Shown here: positions 15,950 through 23,976 of the stretch, in pieces
Numbering within the stretch: position 1 is the stretch's first letter
How the letters are laid out: each line of letters opens with the position of its first letter
Assembly (NCBI GenBank): GCA_030524315.1
Contig: JAUNGU010000005.1
Coordinates: 1-55,292, forward strand
Length of the DNA: 55,292 bases
Reading direction: 5' to 3'
Source: Peptococcaceae bacterium
Lineage (GTDB): Bacteria > Bacillota > Peptococcia > Peptococcales > Peptococcaceae
Position numbers and translations under genes: made by a program
The notes under the pieces: model-generated
Told to the model about the DNA's origin: nothing
What the model saw: only the letters and a program-made list of their open reading frames with translations
The model's database searches: none

Positions 15950-18034
15950 ATGAAAACTGGAAGAAAAGTAATGGTCGTCGGTTTGGATGGGATGGAGCCA
16001 TTCACCGCGAAACGTTTGGTTGACGAAGGCAAGATGCCTAATCTGAAAAAACTCATCGAACGCGGCGCTGCCCGCAAGGATCTGATGCTTCTGGGCGCGA
16101 TGCCAACGATTACCCCGGCACAGTGGACGACGCTGGCTTGCGGCTGCTATCCAGGGGTTCACGGCGTCACTGACTTCTGGAACCAGGCACCGGATGCGCT
16201 CGATACGATTATCTACGGCCTCGATTCCCGTCTCTGCCAGGCAGAGCAGCTCTGGAATGTCACCGCTGAATCCGGGCTCAAGACCCTCGTCTGGCAATGG
16301 CCTGGCAGCTCCTGGCCACCAAGCAGCAAGAGCGAAAATCTGATGGTTGTCGATGGCACCCAGCCAGCATCTGTCAACTACAGCATCGCCAACATTGACA
16401 TCGAAAAATACGTCGTCGCTTCTAAGGATATCGAAGAGGTTCAGTTCATCGACCACATCGGCTCCAAGAATCTCGGCGACGCCGCTACTGACTGCGTCAT
16501 CGACGAGCTCGATCTCGAGGACGACAGCGATGACGACAAGTACGCAGAATTTGACGCCTCCAAGGCGGGCAAGGCCAACAAGGCAGAGCTCTTGCTCAAC
16601 CGCTACAAAATGAAGCGCATCAAAAACGTCGACTTCCACCCAATCGCCAACAACGGCGGCATCCTCGCCAAGGTGCCATTCGACCAGATCCAGAGCCCAA
16701 TTTCTGAGCCAACGAAGTGGGCCAAGGAGCTCCCAGAGGGGGCGCTCGAATTTATCACCTATACCTCCGGCGGTCAGATGCGTCGCCCATGCCTGATTCT
16801 CAAAAATGCCGACGGCATCTATGACACCGTCGAGGTGTACCAGACCAAAAAGAGCGAAGAACCACTCTGCGTCCTCAAGGGCGACGAGATTGCCACTGAT
16901 GTTGTCGACGAATGCCTCGACAAGGGCAAGAAAACCACCGCTGCCCGCTGGTACAAGCTCCTCGAGCTCGCGCCAGACGGCTCCAAGGTGCGCATGTGGA
17001 TGAGCACCGCCTTCAAGGTCGACTGCGATGATCGTTGGTCGCCAAAATCCATCTATCAGGAAGTCATCGACAACTGCGGCTACGTGCCACCATTCACCCA
17101 GATGGGCGGCACCTCCCTGGAATTTGCGCAAAAGATCCTGACCCCAAGCTGGCGCCTCAACGCCCTCTGGCAATCCCGCGCCATCAACTACCTCATCAAG
17201 GAAAAGGATCTCGACGTGGTCTTCAGCCATCACCATTTCATCGACCACTCGGCACATCAATTCTGGAACTACGCCCTGCAAAAACCAGGCGCTGCGCCAG
17301 AAGCTGAATATCAGAAGCAGATTGACAAAACCTACGAAGTTGCCGACGAATACATCGGCAGCTACATGCACCTCCTCGATGAGGGCTGGGACATTATCGT
17401 CACCTCTGACCACGGCGAACAGATCCACACCGAACCACCTGCCCGCCTCGGCAGCGCCGGTGGTGTCAGCGCCGGCATCATGAAGGAGCTGGGCTGGACC
17501 GTCATGAAGAAGGATGAAAACGGCAACGACACCGCCGAAATCGACTGGGAACACACCAAGGCGCTGGCTGTCCGCACCAGCTATATCTGGATCAACCTCA
17601 AGGGCCGCGACGAGCACGGCATCGTTGACCCAGCCGACAAATACGACGTCGAAGAAGCCATCATCGACAGCCTCTATCGCTACAAGGACGCCGACGGCAA
17701 CCGCATCATCGCCATGGCCTTCCACAACAAGGACGCCGAGGTCCTCGGCCTCAACGGCCCATACACCGGCGACATTGTCTACATGAACCGCGAGCATTTC
17801 GTCACTGAGCACGGCCAGGGTCTGTCCACCTATCGTGGCTACTACGGCACCAGCGTGTCGCCAATCTTTGTGGCTGGTGGTAACGGCATCAAGCATGACG
17901 ACGATGTCAAGCGCACCATTCGCCAGGTTGACGTGGCGCCAACCATCGCTAGCCTCCTCGGCGTGCGCATGCCAGCCGATTGCGAAGGTGCACCGGTTTA
18001 CCAGATTCTCGACGACTACCAGAACATGAAGTAA
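15950..18034 (+). CDS. alkaline phosphatase superfamily (type I phosphodiesterase-like) protein 2
   Basis: The protein has 694 residues and is paralogous to the one at 11958-14003 over its whole length. Metal ligand Asp13 is in GLDGMEP, the likely nucleophile Thr55 is in MPTITPAQWTT, metal residues are in FIDHSAHQF and TSDHGEQ, and a late His is in EHGQG. Both end in the same EGAPVYQIL motif. An acidic insert (ELDLEDDSDDDKYAEFD, about 182-198) is specific to this copy. Codon use is GC-rich like the core genes, unlike paralogue 1. TGGGAGG precedes the ATG. Its promoter looks Crp/Fnr-controlled. A cytosolic phospho- or sulfo-ester hydrolase is the likely role; substrate unknown. Confidence 0.83.
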   Translation: MKTGRKVMVVGLDGMEPFTAKRLVDEGKMPNLKKLIERGAARKDLMLLGAMPTITPAQWTTLACGCYPGVHGVTDFWNQAPDALDTIIYGLDSRLCQAEQLWNVTAESGLKTLVWQWPGSSWPPSSKSENLMVVDGTQPASVNYSIANIDIEKYVVASKDIEEVQFIDHIGSKNLGDAATDCVIDELDLEDDSDDDKYAEFDASKAGKANKAELLLNRYKMKRIKNVDFHPIANNGGILAKVPFDQIQSPISEPTKWAKELPEGALEFITYTSGGQMRRPCLILKNADGIYDTVEVYQTKKSEEPLCVLKGDEIATDVVDECLDKGKKTTAARWYKLLELAPDGSKVRMWMSTAFKVDCDDRWSPKSIYQEVIDNCGYVPPFTQMGGTSLEFAQKILTPSWRLNALWQSRAINYLIKEKDLDVVFSHHHFIDHSAHQFWNYALQKPGAAPEAEYQKQIDKTYEVADEYIGSYMHLLDEGWDIIVTSDHGEQIHTEPPARLGSAGGVSAGIMKELGWTVMKKDENGNDTAEIDWEHTKALAVRTSYIWINLKGRDEHGIVDPADKYDVEEAIIDSLYRYKDADGNRIIAMAFHNKDAEVLGLNGPYTGDIVYMNREHFVTEHGQGLSTYRGYYGTSVSPIFVAGGNGIKHDDDVKRTIRQVDVAPTIASLLGVRMPADCEGAPVYQILDDYQNMK

Positions 18035-18045
18035 GAATTGCACAC

Positions 18046-18077
18046 CAAAGGCAGGGCGCTGGCTCTGCCTTTTTTAT
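18046..18077 (+). terminator. terminator after AP gene 2
   Basis: AAAGGCAG pairs with CTGCCTTT, followed by TTT, 12 bases after the stop codon. Confidence 0.8.
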
Positions 18078-18091
18078 TGGGAGGGAGCACT

Positions 18092-18793
18092 ATGAAAAAT
18101 ACCCAAGGACTGCACCGGGATCTCTTTGTCGGCGAGGTCGCCACGGCCCTGGCGGCTGACGGCTACTACGGCGAGACGGTCGGGCTTTATGGCTACGCCT
18201 GTGGCGGCGAGACGCGCGCCTTTGCCGCAGGCGAAGATTGTGCGCGTGCCTATCTGCGCGATTTGGCTGCGGGCGCAGCGCTTTCGCGGCCCGTCTACGC
18301 CGAGCATCATCTCGAGGACGGCGAGGCGGCAGAGGCAGCCGCTCGCGACGCCCTCACGCGCGCCATCGCTGATGCCCAAGCGATGCCTGCGCGGCGTGCC
18401 GCAGATCTCGCGCCGGTGTGGGATTATCTTGCGCGCCACGCGGGTCAGGCCGCCCTCGTGGGCGCCATCGCCACGCTGCCGAATCTGGCGATCGACGCGG
18501 AGGCGCGGGCGCAGCTCCGCGCCTTGGCAGTGGCGGATGACGACGGTCGCGCCTACCACGGCTATCTCGCGCGCACGGGCGCAGGCTGGCAGCTGCGCGC
18601 TGGTGCCAATCTATTCGCCCTCCTCGGTCACTGGCTCGAGGACGCCGGCACTGGCGTATCGCCGATTGCGCATGTCCCCGCGCGTCAGGGTGTGCCCATC
18701 TACAAACAGCGCCAGGCGCTTGCGGCGCAGCTGGCTGCGCGCTTCGATGCCGACTACCGCGCCCTGCTTGAGGCGATTTTGCCGCATGCATGA
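18092..18793 (+). CDS. protein of unknown function
   Basis: This 233-residue protein has no family I recognise. It is rich in Ala (long helices at about 85-115 and 140-165, with AAEAAARDALTRAIADAQAM), has no signal peptide or membrane segment, and holds few Cys (YACGGETR and EDCARAY near residues 35-55). GGGAGG lies 8 bases before the ATG at 18092. It begins just after the terminator of AP gene 2, so it would be expressed by read-through or a weak promoter. Codon use is GC-rich, as in the core genes. The long, consistent frame with a ribosome-binding site and its own terminator supports a real gene. Confidence 0.65.
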   Translation: MKNTQGLHRDLFVGEVATALAADGYYGETVGLYGYACGGETRAFAAGEDCARAYLRDLAAGAALSRPVYAEHHLEDGEAAEAAARDALTRAIADAQAMPARRAADLAPVWDYLARHAGQAALVGAIATLPNLAIDAEARAQLRALAVADDDGRAYHGYLARTGAGWQLRAGANLFALLGHWLEDAGTGVSPIAHVPARQGVPIYKQRQALAAQLAARFDADYRALLEAILPHA

Positions 18794-18826
18794 AAAAACA
18801 CCGGACCCACGCGGTCCGGTGTTTTC
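18793..18826. terminator. bidirectional terminator between 18092 gene and activator fusion
   Basis: ACACCGGACC pairs with GGTCCGGTGT around CACGC, with A- and T-runs on the two sides. Confidence 0.88.
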
Positions 18827-18836
18827 GTATAGCTGT

Positions 18837-20489
18837 TTACATTTCGAGCGCAAAGAGGGCGGCACCGAGGGCGCCATTGAGCTGGGCCTTGTCGGAAATG
18901 TGGAGTTTGACACCAAGCATGTCCTCGATTTCCTTGACGACGCCCCGGTTTTTGGAGACGCCGCCGGTCATCATGTAATTTTCCCGGCCGCCGACGCGTC
19001 GACAGAGGGCGGTGGTTTTGGAGGCGACAGAGTGGTTGAGGCCGTGGATGATGTCGGCTGGCGTGCGGTTTTCGGCGATGAGGGAGACGACCTCCGATTC
19101 GGCAAAGACGGTGCACATGCTCGAGATGGTGACCTCCTCCTTCCAGTCGAGGCCGAGGGTGCTCATTTCATCGAGCGAAAGCTCCAGCGTCCGCGCCATG
19201 AGCTCGAGAAAACGGCCGGTGCCTGCCGCACATTTGTCGTTCATGACAAAGTTGGCGACGTTGCCGTTGTCGTCCAGGCGAATGACCTTGCTGTCCTGGC
19301 CGCCGATGTCGATGATGGTGCGCACCGTTGGATCGAGAAAATAGGCGCCCTTGGCGTGGCAGGTGATTTCGGTGATGGATTGGTCGCCGAGCTTGATGGC
19401 CGTGCGGCCGTAGCCGGTGGTGACGGTGGCGGTGATGTCATCGCGCGCGAGCCCCGCCTGATCCAGCGCCGCATCCAACGCGCGATCGGCCCCGGCGGCG
19501 GCACCGGCGCCTGTTGGCAGGATGGTTTGGGCGATGATGTTTTTGTCCTTGTCGAGGATGACGACGTCGGTGCTTGTGGAGCCGCTGTCGATGCCGGCGT
19601 AGAGTCCTTTTCCGTTCATGGTTTTGTGGGTCCCCTTTCTGATGGTGTCGTTTGGCGCAATGCTTTCGGCGAAGGCCTCCAGACGCGTCAAGAGCTGGCC
19701 GCCGCTTTGGATGGTGTAATCGCTTTCGATTTTGAGGAGCGGCACAGTGAGCTGTTTGCGCAGCTCGGAATATTCAAAGCCATAGTAATCGCAGAATTTG
19801 ACCGTGTGGTAGATGACCGCCTTGAGGTGGGGGTCGTTGTAGAGCTGCTTGCGGCCGGTGACGTCGCTCATGCGCATGCAAGGAATCTGGGTCATCAGCG
19901 CCGAGGCGTACCATTCCATCGTCGCCTCAAAATCGAGCGCCGGATCCGGCGCGGCGACGGCGCGATTGTGCACGCAGGTGTCGTTGCGCACCGGTAGCGG
20001 CATGGATTTTTTCATCATCTCAAAGAGGCTGTCGCCGACGCGGCCGCCGAGAACGCTGATGTAGGGCGCGCTTGGGCGCGGGTTGTCGGTGAAGGCGGCG
20101 CGGAATTTGTCCATGTCAAAGGCCGTGCCCTTGTAGGCGCCGTAGGCCTTGGCCAGGCGCTTGAGCTCGTAGGCGGCGCGCTCGCGGGAGCAGGCGCCCT
20201 GGGCGTGGAGCAGGTCCATCATAAAGAGAAAGTCGAGGTTGCCCTCCTCCTGGAGCACGTCGTAGACGCTGCGAATCGTGTCGCAGCAGTTGACGAGAAC
20301 AAGCTCCTTGACCTGGCCCTCCATAACCGCCTCGAGCAGCGCCTTGCCAAAGCCGCAAATATTGGCGTGGCTCACCTGATCGGAGAGCTCAAAATTGTCG
20401 GGCATGTAGTTGAGAATCTTGCACTCGCCGCCAAAGGCTGCCAAGAGCTCAATCGGGGTGTATTTGCAAATATAGTGGGTGACGCTCAT
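18837..20489 (-). CDS. 2-hydroxyacyl-CoA dehydratase subunit fused to its activator ATPase
   Basis: The protein has 550 residues. Residues 1-285 resemble the HgdB-type D-component (VLVNCCDTIRSVYDVL; Cys at 68, 69, 100 and 172). Residues 291-550 are a complete HgdC/BadF-type activator: phosphate loops GIDSGSTST and DIGGQDSKV, and the two cluster cysteines Cys420 (DKCAAGTGR) and Cys459 (SSMCTVFAES) that in a homodimer hold one [4Fe-4S]. Activators are usually separate proteins of about 260 residues. The start overlaps the upstream dehydratase stop (ATGA), so the two are co-translated. Role: ATP-driven electron delivery to a radical dehydratase; the substrate is unknown. Confidence 0.85.
   Translation of the reverse strand: MSVTHYICKYTPIELLAAFGGECKILNYMPDNFELSDQVSHANICGFGKALLEAVMEGQVKELVLVNCCDTIRSVYDVLQEEGNLDFLFMMDLLHAQGACSRERAAYELKRLAKAYGAYKGTAFDMDKFRAAFTDNPRPSAPYISVLGGRVGDSLFEMMKKSMPLPVRNDTCVHNRAVAAPDPALDFEATMEWYASALMTQIPCMRMSDVTGRKQLYNDPHLKAVIYHTVKFCDYYGFEYSELRKQLTVPLLKIESDYTIQSGGQLLTRLEAFAESIAPNDTIRKGTHKTMNGKGLYAGIDSGSTSTDVVILDKDKNIIAQTILPTGAGAAAGADRALDAALDQAGLARDDITATVTTGYGRTAIKLGDQSITEITCHAKGAYFLDPTVRTIIDIGGQDSKVIRLDDNGNVANFVMNDKCAAGTGRFLELMARTLELSLDEMSTLGLDWKEEVTISSMCTVFAESEVVSLIAENRTPADIIHGLNHSVASKTTALCRRVGGRENYMMTGGVSKNRGVVKEIEDMLGVKLHISDKAQLNGALGAALFALEM
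19617..19640 (-). promoter_or_regulatory. internal ribosome-binding site and ATG inside the fusion
   Basis: On the minus strand AGAAAGGGGA (19631-19640) lies 11 bases before an in-frame ATG (19617-19619, Met291), exactly where a free-standing activator would start. It may be a relic of two genes or may still yield a short activator. Confidence 0.5.
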
Positions 20490-21766
20490 GCCTGGGCCGC
20501 CTCCTTTTCTTTTTCGAGCATTTCGATGAAGGCCTCGATGCGCGTCGAGAGCTGGCCTTCGCCGCCGTGGCTGCGGTCACAGCCGTCGCCGTCGAGAATC
20601 AGGCAGGGAATCCCCGCCTCTTCAAAATGGCGCTTGGCCAGCTGTGCCCCGCCCAGGGTGTGCTTGCAGCCCCAGTGGCAGAACCAGACGACGCCGTCGG
20701 CAGCTAAGCGCTGCGCTTCCTCGATGCCGCGATCGACGCGGCGGCTGATCGGCCCGTTGTAGGCAGAAAAAATCAGCCGACGCGCCATGAAATCGTAGGG
20801 CTTTTCGGGATCGGCGTGGATGAAGCCCTCGTAGCACATGTCGCAGCCGACGATTTGCACCGCCGGATTAAAATCGGTGACATCAGTGAGCTGCTTGACC
20901 CAGAAGGGATTGGTGTGCATCCAGAGGAGGCGAATGCCCGATGCCGCTGGCGCTTTTTCGACGACTTTGAGACATTCCTCGGTGTAGCGCAGGCTCTCCT
21001 CGGTACCGAGGAGATTGTGGAACATGAATGCCGAGTACATTTCGCCGGAAATTGCGCCGAGAATTTGCTTGTCCGCGCGCAGATCCATGTAGCGCTGGAA
21101 ATTGTCCATACTCTGCTGGCTCAGGCGGCAGCGCTTGATGAGCGCGCTCTCGTCGATGCTCTTGCCTGTGTGCTCCTCGATGAAGGCCTTCATGCGCACG
21201 AGCTGGTCGGCGACGTAGCGCACCGCGTCCTCGTCCTGCTCATAGGGCACGTCGATGACAAAATGAGGAACGTCGAAATGCTCCGCCAGACGGCGGAAGG
21301 TCAGCGTGTTGGCGTCGCAGGCCAGGGTCGTCGAGATGATGAAGCGAGGTTTTGGCATGAGCCCGCACTCAGAGGCGCCGATGAAGGCCTTGTGATAGGA
21401 GCAGAAGGTTTCCGGCAGGCCCTCGCTTTCGGCGTATTTGAGAAAGGACTGCTCGGCGCAGGCGCCGGAGAGATAGCAGCCCAGCCCCTCGCTGCAAAAG
21501 GGATGCAGCCCCAGCACATGGAGCATTTCGCAGGGTGTAAAGAGGCTGACGATGACGGCGTCGTCGGGATGATCCAGCGGCGCGACCATGGCGCGGTTGG
21601 TGTAGAGGGCGGCAAGCTGGGCAGCCGAATGCATTTTTCCGCGCTGCACCCGATAGCGCAGACTCTGTGCGTGGTAGCCGATGCGCAAGAGCTTGCGCGC
21701 GCGCTCAGGATTTTTGTCGCAGACATCCTGCACCGTCTTGCCGAAGGTTTGAACAATATTTTCCAT
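20486..21766 (-). CDS. 2-hydroxyacyl-CoA dehydratase family protein (HgdB/FldB-like)
   Basis: This 426-residue protein matches the dehydratase subunits that hold a [4Fe-4S] cluster in the 2-hydroxyglutaryl-/phenyllactyl-CoA dehydratase family. Likely cluster cysteines lie in FTPCEMLHVLGLHPFCSEGL and SGACAEQ (about residues 79-103), with further Cys in VGCDMCYEG and WFCHWGCKHTLGG (the conserved HxGCKxT-like signature). AAGGAGG precedes the ATG at 21766. It is the first gene of a two-gene operon with the fused subunit/activator. No CoA-transferase or ligase lies nearby, so the true substrate, or whether it is a CoA ester at all, cannot be read from context. Confidence 0.87.
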   Translation of the reverse strand: MENIVQTFGKTVQDVCDKNPERARKLLRIGYHAQSLRYRVQRGKMHSAAQLAALYTNRAMVAPLDHPDDAVIVSLFTPCEMLHVLGLHPFCSEGLGCYLSGACAEQSFLKYAESEGLPETFCSYHKAFIGASECGLMPKPRFIISTTLACDANTLTFRRLAEHFDVPHFVIDVPYEQDEDAVRYVADQLVRMKAFIEEHTGKSIDESALIKRCRLSQQSMDNFQRYMDLRADKQILGAISGEMYSAFMFHNLLGTEESLRYTEECLKVVEKAPAASGIRLLWMHTNPFWVKQLTDVTDFNPAVQIVGCDMCYEGFIHADPEKPYDFMARRLIFSAYNGPISRRVDRGIEEAQRLAADGVVWFCHWGCKHTLGGAQLAKRHFEEAGIPCLILDGDGCDRSHGGEGQLSTRIEAFIEMLEKEKEAAQA

Positions 21767-21805
21767 TGCGGAACCTCCTTAGAATAAAAAAAGACCAGCG
21801 GCCTT

Positions 21806-21821
21806 TGTTGACAAATCATGA
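21806..21821. promoter_or_regulatory. TTGACAAAT element in the dehydratase leader
   Basis: TGTTGACAAATCATGA shares its first 13 bases with the palindrome at 21921. It lies just downstream of the predicted transcription start of the dehydratase operon, where a repressor would block. Confidence 0.45.
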
Positions 21822-21840
21822 TAGAACTTTCCAATCAACT

Positions 21841-21869
21841 ATTTTAGCCATTTGCAGGATTTTTGACAA
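21841..21869 (-). promoter_or_regulatory. promoter of the dehydratase operon
   Basis: On the minus strand TTGTCA (21864-21869), a 17-bp spacer and TAAAAT (21841-21846). The -35 box is part of another TTGACAAAT copy (21863-21871). Confidence 0.65.
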
Positions 21870-21920
21870 ATAAAAGGAAACTATCATCATTATCATCGCT
21901 GACAAGCGCCGAACAGAAAT

Positions 21921-21951
21921 TGTTGACAAATCAACAATAATCCGTCACAAT
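21921..21951 (+). promoter_or_regulatory. promoter and palindromic operator of the nitronate monooxygenase-like gene
   Basis: TTGACA (21923-21928), a 17-bp spacer and CACAAT (21946-21951). The -35 box is inside a perfect palindrome TGTTGA-CAAA-TCAACA (21921-21936), the same TGTTG-N6-CAACA layout as the sites beside the Crp/Fnr gene. Confidence 0.6.
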
Positions 21952-21999
21952 GATTTTCATGACCATACGCTAGTATTGTGGAGAAATTGGAGGAGCATC

Positions 22000-23055
22000 A
22001 TGAAATCAGTCACTATTGGCGACAAAATCCTGGACGTGCCAATTATTCAAGGAGGCATGGGCATCGGCGTGAGCCGCGAGCGCCTCGCTGGCGCCGTCGC
22101 TCGAGAGGGGGCGATGGGCGTGCTCTCGGCCGCGCAAATCGGCTACGACCGCCCAGATTTTCTGCGCGCGCCCGAGGCTGCCAACCTCGATGCCCTGCCC
22201 GACTGCGTCGCCCGCGCTCGCGAGCTTGCCGAGGGCCGCGGCCTCATCGGCATCAACATCATGGCCGCCACGCAAAATTATCCCGCCTACGTGCGCGCTG
22301 CTTGCGCCGCCGGGGTCGACGCCATCATCAGCGGCGCAGGCCTGCCGACGAATCTGCCCGCCCTCGTCGAGGGGAGCGATGTGGCCATTGCGCCCATCGT
22401 CTCCAGCGCCAAATCCGCCCGCGTCATTCTGAAATACTGGCGCAAGCACGGGCGCATCGCCGACTTCCTCGTCATCGAGGGGCCGCTCGCCGGTGGGCAC
22501 CTGGGATTCAAGGGCGAGCAGCTGACGGATATTCCCGCCCTCGATTTTGACGCGGAAATCCGCGCCATCATCGCCCTCGTGCGCGAGGAAGAAGCCAGCG
22601 CCGGACGCCGCATCCCCGTCTTTGTCGCCGGTGGCGTGACCACAGCAGATGACGTCGCCTACGCCCTCGCCCTCGGCGCCGACGGCGTCCAGGTCGCCAG
22701 CCGCTTTGTCACCACCTACGAATGCGACGCCGCCCAGGCCTACAAAGACGCCTACCTCGCCGCCACAGACGACGACATCGTCATCGTCGCTAGCCCCGTC
22801 GGCATGCCCGGCCGCGCGCTCAACAACGCCTTCGTCCAGCGCGTCGCCGCCCGCTCCGAGCCCGTGCGCCACTGCTACAATTGCCTCGCCGCCTGCAATC
22901 CGCAGACCACACCCTACTGCATCAGCGCCGCCCTCATCAATGCCGTCCGCGGCAACATCGACGACGGCCTCATCTTCTGCGGCGCCCACGTCGGCGCCCT
23001 CAATAAAATGGAACACGCCGCAGATGTCATCAGAGACCTCAACATCCGCGCCTAA
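22000..23055 (+). CDS. nitronate monooxygenase / FabK-like flavin oxidoreductase
   Basis: This 351-residue TIM-barrel FMN protein belongs to the 2-nitropropane dioxygenase family: PIIQGGMGIGVS at residues 14-25, the phosphate-binding FVAGGVTTADDVAYAL and GADGVQVASRFVTT, and EGPLAGGHLG in the active-site loop. A C-terminal cluster HCYNCLAACNPQTTPYC (about 289-305) is typical of a clostridial subgroup and could bind metal or Fe-S. AGGAGC precedes the ATG at 22000. It is divergent from the dehydratase operon with shared TTGACAAAT elements, so the two transcripts may respond to one signal. It could oxidise nitronates or reduce enoyl thioesters like FabK. Confidence 0.85.
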   Translation: MKSVTIGDKILDVPIIQGGMGIGVSRERLAGAVAREGAMGVLSAAQIGYDRPDFLRAPEAANLDALPDCVARARELAEGRGLIGINIMAATQNYPAYVRAACAAGVDAIISGAGLPTNLPALVEGSDVAIAPIVSSAKSARVILKYWRKHGRIADFLVIEGPLAGGHLGFKGEQLTDIPALDFDAEIRAIIALVREEEASAGRRIPVFVAGGVTTADDVAYALALGADGVQVASRFVTTYECDAAQAYKDAYLAATDDDIVIVASPVGMPGRALNNAFVQRVAARSEPVRHCYNCLAACNPQTTPYCISAALINAVRGNIDDGLIFCGAHVGALNKMEHAADVIRDLNIRA

Positions 23056-23059
23056 AACA

Positions 23060-23095
23060 ACCGCCCCACCTCGGCACGATGCCGGAGTGGGGCAG
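23060..23095. terminator. bidirectional terminator
   Basis: GCCCCAC..CGGC pairs with GCCG..GTGGGGC between two converging genes; the T-run is modest on either side. Confidence 0.65.
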
Positions 23096-23099
23096 TTTG

Positions 23100-23873
23100 C
23101 TATGAGAGGAGGTCTTCGTAGATGAATTTGTCCTCGTCCTTGAAGACGTTGAAGATGATTTTTTTGACGGTGCTTGGGGTCTTGAGGAAGTCGCGGACGG
23201 TGTGGATGGCGATTTCTGCGGCGCGCTGGTTGGGGAAGTGGAATTCGCCGGTGGAGATGCAGCAGAAGGCGACGCTTTCCAAATGGTAGGTGGCGGCGAG
23301 GGCGAGGCAGCTCCGGTAGCAAGATGCGAGGAGCTGGCAATCGGTATCACGCAAGCCGCCGTAGATGATCGGGCCGACGGTGTGGAGGACGTAGCGGCTC
23401 GGCAGGTTATAGGCGGGGGTGATTTTGGCCCGGCCCGTCGGCTCGGGCGCATTCTGGCACGCCATGAGCGCGGCGCAGGCCTGGCGCAGCTGGATGCCGG
23501 CATAGGTGTGGATGGCGTTGTCGATGCAGCCGTGGTTGGGCTGGTAGCAGCCGGTCATGCCGCTGTTGGCGGCGTTGACAATGGCGTCGCAGCGCAGGGT
23601 CGTGATGTCCCCCTGCCAGATGTAGAGCCCGTCCTGCACCGGCGCCAGGTCGTCTATATCTGTGACGCCGAGCGCCGCTAGCCGCGCCTGGAGATAATCG
23701 TCCTGCACGCGCAAGAATTCCTCGCTCGCCGCAGCCGCCGGACGCACATTCATCAGCGCCCGCAAAAGCCGCTTCTGGCTAGCCGCATCCGCAGGCACGG
23801 CCATATCGCGATACTCCTCCTCTTCGTGCAGGAGGTAGTCGATGAGAAACACACGGCGTTCGTCTTGGGTCAT
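23100..23873 (-). CDS. zinc-dependent macrodomain protein-ADP-ribose hydrolase
   Basis: The protein has 257 residues. An N-terminal helical extension (1-75) precedes a macrodomain (about 80-250). QGDITTLRCDAIVNAANSGM is the ADP-ribose-binding strand-loop, and GCYQPNHGCIDNAIH carries the Cys-His-Cys zinc ligands of the Zn-Macro class known from streptococcal and staphylococcal SirTM operons. VGPIIYGG and STGEFHFP complete the fold. Here no sirtuin, lipoate ligase or GcvH-L partner is adjacent. Its promoter carries an HxlR-type operator in the same geometry as the NmrA-like gene at 6.9 kb, suggesting an electrophile/oxidant response. Expected reaction: removal of ADP-ribose from modified residues. 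Confidence 0.9.
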   Translation of the reverse strand: MTQDERRVFLIDYLLHEEEEYRDMAVPADAASQKRLLRALMNVRPAAAASEEFLRVQDDYLQARLAALGVTDIDDLAPVQDGLYIWQGDITTLRCDAIVNAANSGMTGCYQPNHGCIDNAIHTYAGIQLRQACAALMACQNAPEPTGRAKITPAYNLPSRYVLHTVGPIIYGGLRDTDCQLLASCYRSCLALAATYHLESVAFCCISTGEFHFPNQRAAEIAIHTVRDFLKTPSTVKKIIFNVFKDEDKFIYEDLLS

Positions 23874-23910
23874 GGGAAATCCTTCTTTCTATGGGGAAGT
23901 CGTTGCATTT

Positions 23911-23939
23911 ATCATAGATGCTAGACGCCGCATTCGCAA
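23911..23939 (-). promoter_or_regulatory. promoter of the macrodomain gene
   Basis: On the minus strand TTGCGA (23934-23939), a 17-bp spacer and TATGAT (23911-23916), about 38 bases before the start at 23873. Confidence 0.65.
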
Positions 23940-23967
23940 GTACACACTTTGAGGTAACCATTGCGCA
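23938..23967. promoter_or_regulatory. second candidate HxlR-family operator
   Basis: AAGTACACACTTT (23938-23950) overlaps the -35 box by two bases, exactly as at 6984-6996. GTAACCATTGCGCA (23954-23967) also matches the GTAACCATTGCAC at 7019. Confidence 0.6.
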
Positions 23968-23976
23968 CAAGATGCA

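Noticed and set aside
15911..18043. Long open frame on the strand opposite AP gene 2
   Set aside because: It mirrors a GC-rich coding gene with full family motifs and has no ribosome-binding site or recognisable domain.
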